Part shown: piece by piece, positions 53,665-62,968 of the stretch
How the letters are laid out: each line of letters opens with the position of its first letter
How positions within the stretch are numbered: position 1 is the stretch's first letter
From: Streptomyces sp. PT12
GTDB lineage: Bacteria > Actinomycetota > Actinomycetes > Streptomycetales > Streptomycetaceae
Assembly: GCF_003311645.1 (NCBI RefSeq)
Contig: NZ_QEST01000069.1
Coordinates: 62,001-126,000, forward strand
Direction: 5' to 3'
Length of the DNA: 64,000 nucleotides
Notes under the pieces: generated by a model
Told to the model about the DNA's origin: nothing
What the model saw: the letters and a program-made list of their open reading frames with translations, nothing else
Databases searched by the model: none
Program-made: the position numbers and the translations under genes

Positions 53665-54192
53665 TCAGCCGGTGGGTCCTTCGAACGTGGCCAGCGTGCC
53701 GGAGATGTGCTCCTCCTCGTACTCCAGGTGCGGCAGCAGCTCGTCGGCCAGGCGCCGGAGCGCGGCGGCAAGCCGCCCGCGCACGGCGGGCTCGTCGGGG
53801 CCGCCGAGCCCGGCGGCCTCCGCCTCGACGGCGTCGAGGACGTCAGAGACGGTGCGGTGGTCGGCCTCCAGGCGGTCGATCACGGGGCCGAGCGCGGGGT
53901 TGGCGGCACGCAGGGCCGGAAAGAGCGACGCGGACTCGATGCCGTGGTGGCTGTGTACGAAACGGCAGTGCCGCAGGCAGTTGATCTTCAGCTGCCACAG
54001 CGGGCCCTGGGCCGCGAGGGAGGCGAGGCCCCTGCTGATCTCGTCGGCCGACGCGCCCGCGGTGACCTCGTCGGCGAGGCGCAGCACGGTGCCGAGGTCG
54101 CGGCGGATCATGTCGTGGATCCAGCGCAGCTCGGTCACCAGGGCCTCGCCCCCGGGGGTCGGCGGCCCCGGGGGCGGCACGACGGCGGTCAT
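53665..54192 (-). CDS. Hemerythrin-domain protein
   Basis: This 175-residue four-helix bundle protein probably has a di-iron site. Likely ligands are H in RWIHDMIRRDL, H in FVHSHHGIESASLF, H in LEADHRTVSD, and H/E in LLPHLEYEEEHI. Roles in oxygen, NO or peroxide sensing or repair are known for the family. ATG at 54192 is chosen for GAGGAG 8 nt upstream; an upstream ATG at 54240 would lie within the operator-like palindrome. It is the first gene of the hemerythrin-marR-LLM unit. Confidence 0.88.
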   Translation of the reverse strand: MTAVVPPPGPPTPGGEALVTELRWIHDMIRRDLGTVLRLADEVTAGASADEISRGLASLAAQGPLWQLKINCLRHCRFVHSHHGIESASLFPALRAANPALGPVIDRLEADHRTVSDVLDAVEAEAAGLGGPDEPAVRGRLAAALRRLADELLPHLEYEEEHISGTLATFEGPTG

Positions 54193-54221
54193 CGCCCGGC
54201 TCCTCGGGCGGCGGCAGTCAA

Positions 54222-54243
54222 TAGATACATACGCATACATCTA
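54222..54243. promoter_or_regulatory. 22-bp imperfect palindrome, candidate MarR operator
   Basis: The sequence runs TAGAT, ACATACGCATAC, ATCTA; eight of eleven base pairs match around a central CG. It lies 30 bp upstream of the hemerythrin-gene start in a short AT-rich patch, and touches the 3' end of the LysR gene. AT-rich palindromes of this size in such a place are usual MarR sites; binding is inferred. Confidence 0.5.
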
Positions 54244-54245
54244 CT

Positions 54246-55280
54246 CTACTCCCCTCCGGAGCGTTCGACGGGCCCTTCGCCGGGGCGGCCAGGGACCACG
54301 GGAAGAACGGGGAGAACGGGGAGCACGGGCAGGCCGCGGTCGGCCTCGGGGAGCCAGGCGTCAGGGGGCCGGAGCAGCCAGCCCTCGGCGGCGGCCAGGC
54401 CGCGGGCCGCGGCGGCGAGCGCGGCGAGCCCGGGGTGGCGCAGCCCGCGGCGCCACACCATGGAGACGGGGATCAACGGCACGGGGCCGGTCAGCGGGCG
54501 CAGCACCATGCCGCGTACCCCGGTGAACTCCTCGCTCGCCAGGACCGACCAGCCGCGCTTGCGCACCACGCGCTCGAACTCCGCCTCGCCCTCGATCTTC
54601 GGGAACGGCGCCGCGAGCTCGATGCCGCGCCCGGCGAACAGCGCGCGGGCGTAGTCCGTCCACTCGGCCGTCTCGTCGTTTCCCGCCGCCGCGTAGATCA
54701 CCTCGCCCTTGAGCGCGGCGAGTTCGACCTCGGCGCGGGGGGCGAGCGGGTGCGCCTCGGGCAGCAGGACGGCGGCCCGCTCGTAGCGGACCAGGCCGTG
54801 TTCGAGGCCGGCGCGCACGGGCTGGGGCAGCCCGGCGACCCGCCCAAACGACACGTCGAGCCGCCCGCCAGCCACCTCGGCCGCGGCCCTGGCCAGGCCG
54901 CTGTGGAAGCGGGCCACGAACTCGAGCCCCGGCTCGGCCTCCCGCGCCGCTGCCAGCACCCGGTGCCCGGTGGAGACGGGCGCCGAGGCGTCGACCACGA
55001 GGGGCCGGTCGCCGCTCGCCGCGACCGCGCCCGCGAGCTGGTCGTACGCGTCGAGCAGCCCGCGCACGGCGGGCAGCAGCCGCGCCCCCTCGGGGGTGAG
55101 CGCCACATGCCGGGTGTCGCGGACGAACAGCGCGGCGCCCCACTCCCGTTCGAGCCTTTTGATGTCGCGGCTAAGCGCCTGCTGGGCGACGAGCAGCCGG
55201 GCGGCGGCGCGGGTGAAGTGCAGCTCTTCGGCGACGGCCACGAAGGCGCGGAGCAGCCGAGGATCGGTGTCATGGGGCAC
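54246..55280 (-). CDS. LysR-family regulator
   Basis: This 344-residue regulator has an N-terminal helix-turn-helix (RLLRAFVAVAEELHFTRAAA, RLLVAQQALSRDIKRLERE) and a periplasmic-binding-like sensor domain. The C-terminus ends with a repeat LPVLPVLPVLPVVPG from 9-bp DNA repeats, beyond the normal domain. It is divergent from an MFS gene (114-bp gap), the standard arrangement for LysR control of a pump; that target is inferred. Confidence 0.9.
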   Translation of the reverse strand: MPHDTDPRLLRAFVAVAEELHFTRAAARLLVAQQALSRDIKRLEREWGAALFVRDTRHVALTPEGARLLPAVRGLLDAYDQLAGAVAASGDRPLVVDASAPVSTGHRVLAAAREAEPGLEFVARFHSGLARAAAEVAGGRLDVSFGRVAGLPQPVRAGLEHGLVRYERAAVLLPEAHPLAPRAEVELAALKGEVIYAAAGNDETAEWTDYARALFAGRGIELAAPFPKIEGEAEFERVVRKRGWSVLASEEFTGVRGMVLRPLTGPVPLIPVSMVWRRGLRHPGLAALAAAARGLAAAEGWLLRPPDAWLPEADRGLPVLPVLPVLPVVPGRPGEGPVERSGGE

Positions 55281-55394
55281 CGGGGCATTGTCGCCCGGGG
55301 CGGCGCGCGAGCCGGGGATTCACAACGCAGGGGCGTAGATGACGGCCGTTCAGGTGTTGGACGGCGCGGGGCGCGGGCCTGGAGTGTAGGGGCC

Positions 55395-56729
55395 ATGCCG
55401 CACTCCCCCTCGGGCCGCTCGCGCCCCTCCCCGCTCGCGCCATATGCCCGACTGCTCGCCATGCCGGGGGCGTTGGCGTTCGCCGTGCCGGGGCTGCTGG
55501 CGCGGCTGCCGATGGCGATGTTCGGGGTGGCGACGGTGCTGATGGTCACCGAGCACCATGGCTCCTACGCGCTGGCCGGGGCGGTGGTGGCGACCGGTCT
55601 CGCCGCGTCGACCGTGGGCGGGCCGCTGATCGCGCGGCTGGTGGACCGGCGCGGGCAGGGGCGGGTGGCGCTGCCCGCGGCGGCGCTCGCGGCGACGGGC
55701 CAGGGGGCGCTCGTGGTGTGCCTGGTGACGGGGGCGCCGGTGTGGACGTGGTTCGCGTGCGCGGTGCTGGGGGCGGCGACGCCGAACACGGGCGGGATGT
55801 CGCGGGCGCGCTGGGCGTATCTGCTGCGTGGCGCGTCGGCCGAGCGGACGGCGGCGCGGCACACGGCCAACTCCCTCGAACAGGCCATGGACGAGCTGTG
55901 CTTCGTGGGCGGGCCCGTGCTGGCGGCGCTCCTGTGCTCGGCGCTGTTCGTCGAGGCGGGCACGGTGGCGGGGGTGGCGCTGCTGGTGGGCGGGATGGCG
56001 GCGTTCGCGGCGCGCCGTGACACGGAGCCGCCGCTGCCGGTGGGCGGCGGCGCCTCGGGGCCAGGGCCGCTGAGGGCGCGGGGGATGCGGCCGCTGCTCG
56101 CGGCGTTCGTGTGCGCCGGGGTGGTGTTCGGGGCGATGGAGGTGGTGACGCTGGCGTTCGCCGACGAGCGGGGTCAACGGGCCTGGGGCGGGCCTGTGTT
56201 GGCGGCGCAGGCCGCAGGCTCGGCGCTCGCGGGGCTGCTGTTCGGGCTGCTTGCGGTGCGGGGCTCGGCCAGGGCGCGGTTCGCGGTGTGCGCGGCGGCC
56301 ATGACGGGTCTGATGGTCCTGCCCGCGCTGGTGGCGCGCACGGGGTCACTTCCGCTGCTCGCCCCGGCGCTGCTGCTCGCGGGGATGGCGACGGCCCCGG
56401 CGATGGTGACGGGGATGACCCTGGCGCAGGACATCGCGCCACCGGGGCGCCTGAACGAGACGATGACGCTGACCGTGGCGGCGCTCCTCGGCGGCATCGC
56501 GCTCGGCTCGGCGGGCGGGGGCGCGCTGGTGGAGGCCAGGGGCGCGGCGACGGGCTTCACGCTGCCGGTGGCGGCGGCGGGCGCGGCGGCGCTCGTGGCC
56601 GCCACCGGCGCGTGGGCCGAGTCCTACAGGGCGCGCAGGAAGTCGGCGGCGAGCGGTCCGGCGTCCGAGCCACCCGATCCGCCGTCCTCGAGCACGACGG
56701 CGAACGCCAGATCGGAGTCGCCGAGGTAG
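55395..56729 (+). CDS. MFS transporter, 3' end overlapping a PBP gene
   Basis: This is a 444-residue transporter with about 12 hydrophobic segments, alternating with loops such as ARLVDRRGQGRVALPAAALA and GGMSRARWAYLLRG. The C-terminal ~35 residues (from RARRKSAASG) are hydrophilic and lie antisense to the last 106 bp of the PBP gene. The natural domain ends just before the overlap. ATG at 55395 is the first start after the gap to the LysR gene. The substrate is unknown; efflux under LysR control is likely. Confidence 0.87.
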   Translation: MPHSPSGRSRPSPLAPYARLLAMPGALAFAVPGLLARLPMAMFGVATVLMVTEHHGSYALAGAVVATGLAASTVGGPLIARLVDRRGQGRVALPAAALAATGQGALVVCLVTGAPVWTWFACAVLGAATPNTGGMSRARWAYLLRGASAERTAARHTANSLEQAMDELCFVGGPVLAALLCSALFVEAGTVAGVALLVGGMAAFAARRDTEPPLPVGGGASGPGPLRARGMRPLLAAFVCAGVVFGAMEVVTLAFADERGQRAWGGPVLAAQAAGSALAGLLFGLLAVRGSARARFAVCAAAMTGLMVLPALVARTGSLPLLAPALLLAGMATAPAMVTGMTLAQDIAPPGRLNETMTLTVAALLGGIALGSAGGGALVEARGAATGFTLPVAAAGAAALVAATGAWAESYRARRKSAASGPASEPPDPPSSSTTANARSESPR

Positions 56730-58504
56730 CCGATCATCCAGGCGTTGGTGGACAACTCCCCTTCCTCGTCGCTGAACTCGGCGGTGCCGGTCTTGCCGTG
56801 CGGCGTGCCGGGGACGCCGTCGATGGCCGAGGCCGAGCCGTCGGTGACGGTCTCGCGCATCAGGTCGCGCAGCGCGTCGAGCGTCCCTTCGGACAGGGCG
56901 CGACCGGCCTCGTGGCGCTCCTCGACGGCGTCGGGCACCAGGACCGGCTGCCTGAAGGTGCCGTCGGCGACGGTGGCGGCGACCGAGGCCATGACCAGCG
57001 GGCTGGCCTGCACCTCGGCCTGGCCTATGAGCGAGGCGGCGAGCTGGTTGGGCGACCGCGCGGGCGGCACGGCCCCGTCGAACGTCACCGCGCCGACGTC
57101 CCACGCCGCGCCGATGCCGAACGCCTCGGCCGTGGTGGGCAGGGTGTCGTTCTCGAACCGGTCGAGGTTGTCTATGAACGCGGTGTTGCACGACTCGGTG
57201 AACGCCTCGCGCAGCGTGGTGTCGGGCCCCAGCTCGAACTCGCCCTGGTTTTCGAAGCGTTGCCCCTCGACCGTGGCGTACTGGGGGCAGCCGATGACAT
57301 CCCCGGGACCGGTGCCGCCCTCCAGGAGGGCCGCGGTGGTGACGACCTTGAAGGTGGAGCCGGGGGCGAGCTGTCCCTGGAGCGAGCGGTTGAACCCGTC
57401 GGCGGGCCAGTCGGCGGCGGCCAGGATGTCCCCGGTGGAAGGCTGGACGGCGACGATGGAGCCGTCCCTTCCGAGGTCGGCGAGCGCTTCCTCGGCGGCC
57501 CGCTGCATGTCGGCGTCGATGGTGGTGGTGACGGGGGTGCCGGGCTCGCCTCCGCCCTGCTCGTGCAGGGTCTCGACGGCCTCGCCCGAGGCGCGGTCGG
57601 CGATGACGACGGCGCCGGACGAGGCGCCGGTGAGCTGCTCGTCGTAGCGCTCCTGGAGCCCGGACGCGCCCGCGCCTGTGGCGGCGTCGAGCCCGCCGAC
57701 GAGGGGGCGCGCGGCGTGAGCGAGGGGCCGGACGGCGTCGGCGAACTGGAGCCCCGCGACGGCCCCGAGCGCCTCGGCGTGCTCCTGGTACGCCTCGTCC
57801 CTGAGGGTGACGACGGGCACGGCCTGGTCGGGGTCCGCCTCGTCGACCCGCTGGCGCAGGGCGTCGATGTCGATCCCGGCGTCGAGGTCGTCGAGGGCGT
57901 CGTAGGCGGCGTCGGGGGCGCTGAGCTGGGCGGGCCATATGGTGATGTCCCACACGGTGGCGGGCCCGGCCAGCTCCTCGCCGCCGGCGGCGAGGATGGG
58001 GGCGCGCTCGGCGTCCTCCAGGGTGAGGACGAGGGTCTGCCCCTCGGCGAGCGCGGGGTGCGCGACGGCGGAGGACCAGCGCACGGTCCACCCGTCGCCG
58101 CCCTCGTCCGGCACCATCAACGCGCTTGACTCATAGCCCCATTCGCCCATGCCCTCCAGGGTGAGGGTGGCGTCAAACGGGACGCTCAGGGCGCCTTCGG
58201 GGATGTCGTCGCCCTCGGGCTCCTCGCCCGGCCCGGTGGAGCGGAGGTCGACCGCCTCGGGCCGCATGTTCTGCTGGATCGAGTCGAGCAGGGACAGCGC
58301 GGCCTCGGGGTCGTCGGTGTGCCCCGCGGCCCCTTCGATGTCGCCCCCGGCCCAGGCGTCGAGGAACGCGTCCGCACCGGCCCGCGCCTCGTCCCCGCTG
58401 TCATCGCCCCCGCCGCGCAGCACCAGGACGGCGATGACCGCCAGCGCGACGACGACGGCCACTCCTCCGACAAGCGCCCCGAGGCGCGCACGATTCCTCC
58501 CCAT
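56624..58504 (-). CDS. Class B-type penicillin-binding protein (MecA-like NTF2 domain)
   Basis: This membrane-anchored transpeptidase cross-links peptidoglycan. The 626 residues comprise a single N-terminal anchor (LVGGVAVVVALAVIAVLVL), an NTF2-like MecA N-terminal domain at about 40-155, a PBP dimerisation-type region and the transpeptidase domain from about 290. Catalytic motifs are S383-xx-K386 (PGSTFK), S438-C-N440 and K571-T-G (HGKTGTAE). All are intact. Streptomycetes have many such PBPs; a role in growth, sporulation or beta-lactam tolerance is open. GTG at 58513 is an alternative start. Confidence 0.92.
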   Translation of the reverse strand: MGRNRARLGALVGGVAVVVALAVIAVLVLRGGGDDSGDEARAGADAFLDAWAGGDIEGAAGHTDDPEAALSLLDSIQQNMRPEAVDLRSTGPGEEPEGDDIPEGALSVPFDATLTLEGMGEWGYESSALMVPDEGGDGWTVRWSSAVAHPALAEGQTLVLTLEDAERAPILAAGGEELAGPATVWDITIWPAQLSAPDAAYDALDDLDAGIDIDALRQRVDEADPDQAVPVVTLRDEAYQEHAEALGAVAGLQFADAVRPLAHAARPLVGGLDAATGAGASGLQERYDEQLTGASSGAVVIADRASGEAVETLHEQGGGEPGTPVTTTIDADMQRAAEEALADLGRDGSIVAVQPSTGDILAAADWPADGFNRSLQGQLAPGSTFKVVTTAALLEGGTGPGDVIGCPQYATVEGQRFENQGEFELGPDTTLREAFTESCNTAFIDNLDRFENDTLPTTAEAFGIGAAWDVGAVTFDGAVPPARSPNQLAASLIGQAEVQASPLVMASVAATVADGTFRQPVLVPDAVEERHEAGRALSEGTLDALRDLMRETVTDGSASAIDGVPGTPHGKTGTAEFSDEEGELSTNAWMIGYLGDSDLAFAVVLEDGGSGGSDAGPLAADFLRAL

Positions 58505-58563
58505 GTGCCGCACCCTACCCCCACCCACTGACAACCAGGGGCGGGCGGGGGAGGGCGGCCGCC

Positions 58564-58760
58564 GGGGGTGCGGGTGGCGCAGCCCCCGCCCCGCGAGGCG
58601 AAGCCGAGCAAAAAGAAGAGGGCGACCCGGTCCGCGCCCACCGCGAACACAGTCACCCACCGCCGAAGGGGGGGTGCGGGTGGCAAAGCCCCCGCCCCGC
58701 GAGGCGAAGCCGAGCAAAAAGAAGAGGGCGACCCGGTCCGCGCCCACCGCGAACACAGAT
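58564..58760. repeat. Tandem duplication, 106-bp period, downstream of ssrA
   Basis: About 90 bp (GGGTGCGGGTGGC... to ...CGCGAACACAG) occur twice, at about 58564-58652 and 58670-58758, with two to three mismatches (GCGCAG versus GCAAAG). The copy next to ssrA forms one arm and the T run of its terminator. The far copy has lost the pairing partner. The rest of the 270-bp gap to the PBP gene holds nothing codable. Confidence 0.85.
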
Positions 58761-58767
58761 CGCCCTC
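58716..58767 (-). terminator. Intrinsic terminator of ssrA with T run
   Basis: On the minus strand GAGGGCGA (58767-58760) pairs with TCGCCCTC (58731-58724), with a smaller GC hairpin possible in the 28-nt loop, followed by TTCTTTTT. Such a T run is rare in this genome, which makes this a classical Rho-independent site. It begins 8 nt after the tmRNA 3' end. Confidence 0.75.
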
Positions 58768-58774
58768 GACCTCG

Positions 58775-59142
58775 TGGAGATGGCGGGAATCGAACCCGCG
58801 TCCAACGGAGCAAAAGGAGGGCTTCTCCGAGCGCAGTCCGCTGCGATTTTCTCGGCCCCGGAGATCACGCGGACAAGTCTCCGACGGGCTCAGTCACTGT
58901 GTGGTGTCCCGTCAGCCCCCGTGACCGAGGCTAACGGTGGAGTCCCCTAGCTGATGCCAGGACCCGGGGCGGGGACGCACCCGGACTGACACTTCGCAGG
59001 TCGCTGCTCAGGCAGCGAGGGCGAAGGAATCGCGCTTGTTATTGGCGATTATTTTTTTGCGACATATGGTTAACGAGATCATTGCCGCTTCCTCGGCTCG
59101 CTTCCCCTGCTTCGACATCCGCTGTCGAAACCGATCATCCCC
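58775..59142 (-). ncRNA. ssrA: tmRNA (transfer-messenger RNA)
   Basis: This RNA rescues stalled ribosomes with SmpB and tags the unfinished protein. The 5' end GGGGATG pairs with CATCTCC at the 3' end to form the alanine-type acceptor stem. The T arm GCGGGTTCGATTCCCGC is perfect. CCA is not encoded. The tag frame is at 59046-59008 and reads ANNKRDSFALAA before TGA, with the usual ALAA degradation signal. smpB lies 73 bp upstream on the same strand. The tRNA-like 3' end could be mistaken for a tRNA gene. Confidence 0.95.
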
Positions 59143-59215
59143 ATGTGGAATTGACAACCAGGCGGGCCCCGGGGCTATTCCCGAAAGTCACCTGTGCACC
59201 GTTGGCCAGTATACG

Positions 59216-59701
59216 TCAGGCCCGCTGCTTGCGGCGAGCGGCCGACATGGCCCGCTCCGCCTCGCGGCGGTCCTGCTTCTCGCGCAGGGTCTGCCGCTTG
59301 TCGAACTCCCGCTTGCCCCTGGCCAGCGCGATCTCGACCTTGGCGCGGCCCTCCTTGAAGTAGAGGGCGAGCGGGACGAGCGTGAGGCCGCTCTCCTGGG
59401 TCTTGCCGATGAGCTTGTCCAGCTCCTCGCGGTGGAGGAGGAGCTTGCGCTTGCGCCGGGCGCTGTGGTTGGTCCACGTGCCCTGGGCGTATTCCGGGAT
59501 GTGGACGTTGTGCAGCCATGCCTCGCCGCCGTCGAGCTGGGCGAAGCCGTCGACGAGCGAGGCGCGGCCCTGGCGCAGCGACTTGACCTCGGTGCCGGTC
59601 AGTACCAGACCGCACTCGTATGTATCCAGGATGTGATAGTCGTGCCGCGCGCGCTTGTGCTGCGCGATCATCTTGCGCGCGGTCTCTTTCCCCTTAGCCA
59701 T
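59216..59701 (-). CDS. smpB: tmRNA-binding protein SmpB
   Basis: This 161-residue OB-fold protein delivers tmRNA to stalled ribosomes. It has [74 protein letters not shown] (in parts) and the basic tail [18 protein letters not shown], which enters the mRNA channel. It is followed directly by ssrA. ATG at 59701 is standard for the family. Confidence 0.97.
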   Translation of the reverse strand: MAKGKETARKMIAQHKRARHDYHILDTYECGLVLTGTEVKSLRQGRASLVDGFAQLDGGEAWLHNVHIPEYAQGTWTNHSARRKRKLLLHREELDKLIGKTQESGLTLVPLALYFKEGRAKVEIALARGKREFDKRQTLREKQDRREAERAMSAARRKQRA

Positions 59702-59744
59702 GACCTGACCACTGTACTGGCCTGGCCGGTCGATGGCCCCCGGG

Positions 59745-60842
59745 TTACGAGGGGGCGACCAGGCCCTCGAGCACCGTGCGGGCCTCGGCCTCGGGGTCGG
59801 CGCCCGGCTCGACGACGAGGTCGGGCAGGATGCCGTCGTCGTCGACGGTCCGGCCCGATGGCGTCGCGTAGTGCCCGACGGTCAGCTCGGCCACGGAGCC
59901 GTCCGGCTGCTCGCTCGGCATCTGGACGGTGCCCTTGCCGAAGGTGCGGCTGCCGACGATCACCGCGCGGTTGCGGTCTTGGAGGGCTCCGGTGAGCATC
60001 TCGGCCGAGCTCATGGTGGTGCCGTCGACGAGGACGACGAGCGGCGTGGTGGTGTCGCCGCCGCGCTCGGCGTGCAGCGCGTGCTGGGTGCCGTGCACGT
60101 CGTACGTGGCGACCAGGCCGCCGTCGAGGAAGACGGAGGCGGCGCCCGCGGCCTCGGTCAGCAGGCCCCCGGCGTTCCCCCTGAGGTCCAGCACGATGGC
60201 GTCGCCCGGCTCGACCGCGGCGACGGCGTCGCCGAGCTGCTCGGCGGAGCCGCGGGTGAACGTGCTGACGTGGATGCGCGTGACGCCCGGCGCCTCGCGC
60301 GTGACGGTGACGGGCTCGGCGGTGAGCCGGGCCCGTTCCACCTCAACCTCGCGGAAGTCGCCGTCGCGCACCAGGCCGAGCAGCACGGTGCTGCCGGGGC
60401 CAGCGAGCTCTTCCTGGTCGCTGCCGCGGAGCCTGCCCACGGCGTCGGTCACCGGGCGGCCGTCTAGGCCGACGCCGTCGATCGTGCGGATCTCGTCGCC
60501 CGCGCGGACGCCCGCGCGCTCGGCCGGGCTGTCCTCGTGGACCTCGCTGACCTCGATCCGGCCCTCGGCGGTCCTGATGACCGTTATGCCGGTGCCGACG
60601 TACTCGCCCTCCAGGCTCCGCGCCACCCGCGCGTACTCCTCGGCGGAGTACGCCGCGGCCCAGCGGTCGCCGCTGCCGCTGACCAACCGCCCGGCGTCCT
60701 CCGCCGGTTCGGTGCCGTCGGCCGACTCGGGCCAGGAGCCGGTCGCCGCTCCGGTCATCAGGACACCGGCGAAGACACACGCCAGGGCGGCCCCGCGCCG
60801 CAGGGGGCGACGGGCCGAAATGTCGTGACACGGACGTGACAT
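59745..60842 (-). CDS. S41-family C-terminal processing protease
   Basis: This exported serine protease of the Ctp/Tsp type has about 365 residues. It has a signal or anchor ([20 protein letters not shown]), a PDZ domain around residues 90-170 ([34 protein letters not shown]) and the catalytic core. The Ser-Lys dyad is S in [13 protein letters not shown] and K in [15 protein letters not shown] at 60842 (MSRPCHD) is chosen over one 21 bp upstream; neither has a strong Shine-Dalgarno sequence. It lies between ftsX and smpB, as is usual in streptomycetes. Substrate unknown; a link to cell-wall hydrolysis via FtsEX is a guess. Confidence 0.9.
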   Translation of the reverse strand: MSRPCHDISARRPLRRGAALACVFAGVLMTGAATGSWPESADGTEPAEDAGRLVSGSGDRWAAAYSAEEYARVARSLEGEYVGTGITVIRTAEGRIEVSEVHEDSPAERAGVRAGDEIRTIDGVGLDGRPVTDAVGRLRGSDQEELAGPGSTVLLGLVRDGDFREVEVERARLTAEPVTVTREAPGVTRIHVSTFTRGSAEQLGDAVAAVEPGDAIVLDLRGNAGGLLTEAAGAASVFLDGGLVATYDVHGTQHALHAERGGDTTTPLVVLVDGTTMSSAEMLTGALQDRNRAVIVGSRTFGKGTVQMPSEQPDGSVAELTVGHYATPSGRTVDDDGILPDLVVEPGADPEAEARTVLEGLVAPS

Positions 60843-60920
60843 GGTGCGGAGTGTAGGACACATACGGGGGGCGCACGGGAGACGAACAAGGTGATGAGGC
60901 GGGGAAAAATCACACCCGCC

Positions 60921-61835
60921 TTACACCTTCAGGTACTTGCGCAACGCGAAGAAAGCTGCAATAGACGGCATCAACGCGCCCACGACCAGCACCCAGGGCA
61001 GCACCGAGAGCACCGCGTCCCAGCCCACGAAGTCGATCACCTGGATCTCGTCGGCGAGGAACGTGTCGATCGCGAACTGCTTGACCCCGACCAGCAGGAC
61101 GCACGCGAGCAGCGCGCCCAGCATCCCCGCGATCGTGGCTTCGAGGATGAACGGCATCTGGATGTAGAAGCTCGACGCCCCCACGAGCCGCATGATGCCG
61201 GTTTCCCGCCGACGGCTGAACGCCGAGACGCGCACGGTGTTGACGATCAGCAGCAGGGCCACCACGAGCATGAGCGCCATCAGCCCGAGCGCGGCGTAGT
61301 TGACGCCGTTGAGCAGGTTGAACAGCGGCTCGAGCGTGGAGCGTTGGTCGCGCACCGACTGCACGCCGTCGCGGCCCGCGAACGCCGAGGAGATCACCTC
61401 GTACTTGGTGGGGTCGGTCAGCTTGACGCGGAACGACTCCTGCATCTGGTCGGGCGTGACCACGGCCGCGATGGGCGAGTCCTGCTGCTGCTCCTGGTAG
61501 TGCTCGAACGCCTCTTCCGCCGTCTCGAAGTAGACGTTGTCGACCAGGTCGTACTCGGCCAGCTCGGCGTCGATCTGTTCCTTCTGCTCCTCGGTGACCG
61601 CGCCCCGCGCGCAGGCCGGGTCACCGGTCTCGGCGTCGTTGGCGTTGCAGAGGAATATCGACACCTCGACCCGGTCGTACCAGTAGTTCTCCATGCTGTT
61701 GACCTGCTTGCGGGCCAGCAGCGAGCCGCCGAGGAGGGCGAGCGAGAGAGCCACGGAGACGATGACGGCCAGGGTCATCGTGACGTTGCGGCGGAGACCG
61801 ACGCCGATCTCCGACAGGACGAAGTGGGCGCGCAT
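60921..61835 (-). CDS. ftsX: Cell-division membrane protein FtsX
   Basis: This 304-residue partner of FtsE passes conformational signals through the membrane to peptidoglycan hydrolases. It has one N-terminal membrane helix (TMTLAVIVSVALSLALLGGS), a large extracellular loop with FLCNANDAETGDPACARG (a possible disulfide pair) and three C-terminal helices ending FFALRKYLKV. It lies 13 bp after ftsE. Length and topology are normal. Confidence 0.96.
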   Translation of the reverse strand: MRAHFVLSEIGVGLRRNVTMTLAVIVSVALSLALLGGSLLARKQVNSMENYWYDRVEVSIFLCNANDAETGDPACARGAVTEEQKEQIDAELAEYDLVDNVYFETAEEAFEHYQEQQQDSPIAAVVTPDQMQESFRVKLTDPTKYEVISSAFAGRDGVQSVRDQRSTLEPLFNLLNGVNYAALGLMALMLVVALLLIVNTVRVSAFSRRRETGIMRLVGASSFYIQMPFILEATIAGMLGALLACVLLVGVKQFAIDTFLADEIQVIDFVGWDAVLSVLPWVLVVGALMPSIAAFFALRKYLKV

Positions 61836-61848
61836 GGCGTCCTTTCAG

Positions 61849-62538
61849 TCAGTGCTGGTAGCCGTAGACGCCGCGGACCTGGTCGCGGACGAGACGGCCC
61901 CGTTCGAGCTCGATCACGCGCTTGCGCATCTGGTCGACGATCTGGGCGTCGTGGGTCGCCATGACGACCGTGGTGCCCGTGCGGTTGATGCGGTCCAGCA
62001 GCTTCATGATGCCCACGGAGGTCTGCGGGTCAAGGTTGCCGGTCGGCTCGTCGGCGATCAGCAGCATCGGGCGGTTGACGAACGCCCGCGCGATCGCGAC
62101 GCGTTGCTGCTCACCACCGGACAGCTCGCCGGGCATGCGGTCGTCCTTGCCGCCGAGGCCCACCAGGTCGAGCACCTCGGGAACGGTCTTGCGGATCTGA
62201 CCGCGCGACTTGCCGATGACCTCGAGGGCGAACGCGACGTTCTCGCCCACGGTCTTGTTGGGCAGCAGCCTGAAGTCCTGGAAGACCGTGCCGAGCTGGC
62301 GGCGTACCTGGGGCACCTTCCAGTTGGAGAGGCGGGCGAGGTCCTTGCCCAGCACGTGGACGGTGCCCGTGCTGGCGCGCTCCTCCCGCAGTATCAGCCG
62401 GAGGAACGTCGACTTACCCGAGCCGGAGGAGCCGACGAGGAAGACAAACTCGCCGCGCTCGATCTCCAGCGAGACATCGTGCAGGGCCGGGGCGTTCTGC
62501 CGGGGGTATGTCTTGGAGACGTTGTCGAATCGGATCAC
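61849..62538 (-). CDS. ftsE: Cell-division ATP-binding protein FtsE
   Basis: This 229-residue ABC ATPase drives FtsX. Walker A is GSSGSGKST, the Q loop FQDFRLLP, the signature [15 protein letters not shown], Walker [13 protein letters not shown] and the switch ATHD. The start is GTG at 62538 ([11 protein letters not shown]), which is standard for the family. It is the first gene of the ftsE-ftsX unit. In many streptomycetes prfB is upstream; here a small zinc-ribbon gene and a surface-protein gene lie there instead. Confidence 0.97.
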   Translation of the reverse strand: MIRFDNVSKTYPRQNAPALHDVSLEIERGEFVFLVGSSGSGKSTFLRLILREERASTGTVHVLGKDLARLSNWKVPQVRRQLGTVFQDFRLLPNKTVGENVAFALEVIGKSRGQIRKTVPEVLDLVGLGGKDDRMPGELSGGEQQRVAIARAFVNRPMLLIADEPTGNLDPQTSVGIMKLLDRINRTGTTVVMATHDAQIVDQMRKRVIELERGRLVRDQVRGVYGYQH

Positions 62539-62734
62539 GGTTACACCATGTCGGGACTGGGTACGGGGAGAAGGCTCCCCCTCGCTGGGGCAGACCCTAC
62601 GCGAAGCGGCAGGCGATCCGCAGGCAGCGTCCCGACCCATCCCCTTTGTCCCGGTCCGCGTCCGGCGTTCTGCGCTTCCGCCCTGGGCCTGGCACAGTAG
62701 AGGGAGAGGGGGGGAGATGAGAGGAGACGATCGC

Positions 62735-62929
62735 ATGACCGCCGACTGGCTGGTGTGCGCGAACTGCGCGGGGAGGGTGAGCGAGGGCCGGTGCGCCGTC
62801 TGCCGGGCCGAGCTGGCCCGGCTCCGGGAGGGGCGCGGTCCCTGGTCTCACTTCGGCAGCCCGGCGGCGTTGATCGCCCTGCTGCTGACCCTGGTCACCG
62901 TGACCTTCCTGGTGACGCGGCCCACCTGA
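62735..62929 (+). CDS. Small zinc-ribbon membrane protein
   Basis: This 64-residue protein has a zinc ribbon (WLVCANC, then [10 protein letters not shown]; two CxxC pairs) and one C-terminal membrane helix ([18 protein letters not shown]). GAGGAGA lies 5-10 nt before the ATG. It is divergent from ftsE with a 196-bp gap. I do not know a named family or role. The two CxxC pairs and a clean helix make it a credible gene despite its size. Confidence 0.75.
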   Translation: MTADWLVCANCAGRVSEGRCAVCRAELARLREGRGPWSHFGSPAALIALLLTLVTVTFLVTRPT

Positions 62930-62968
62930 GCTCGCGCGAGCTTCCCACGACAGCGCGGAACAGCGCAC

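Noticed and set aside
58775-58805. tRNA-like sequence with a perfect T arm
   Set aside because: It has no anticodon arm in place; it is the 3' end of ssrA, whose 5' partner and tag frame are visible.
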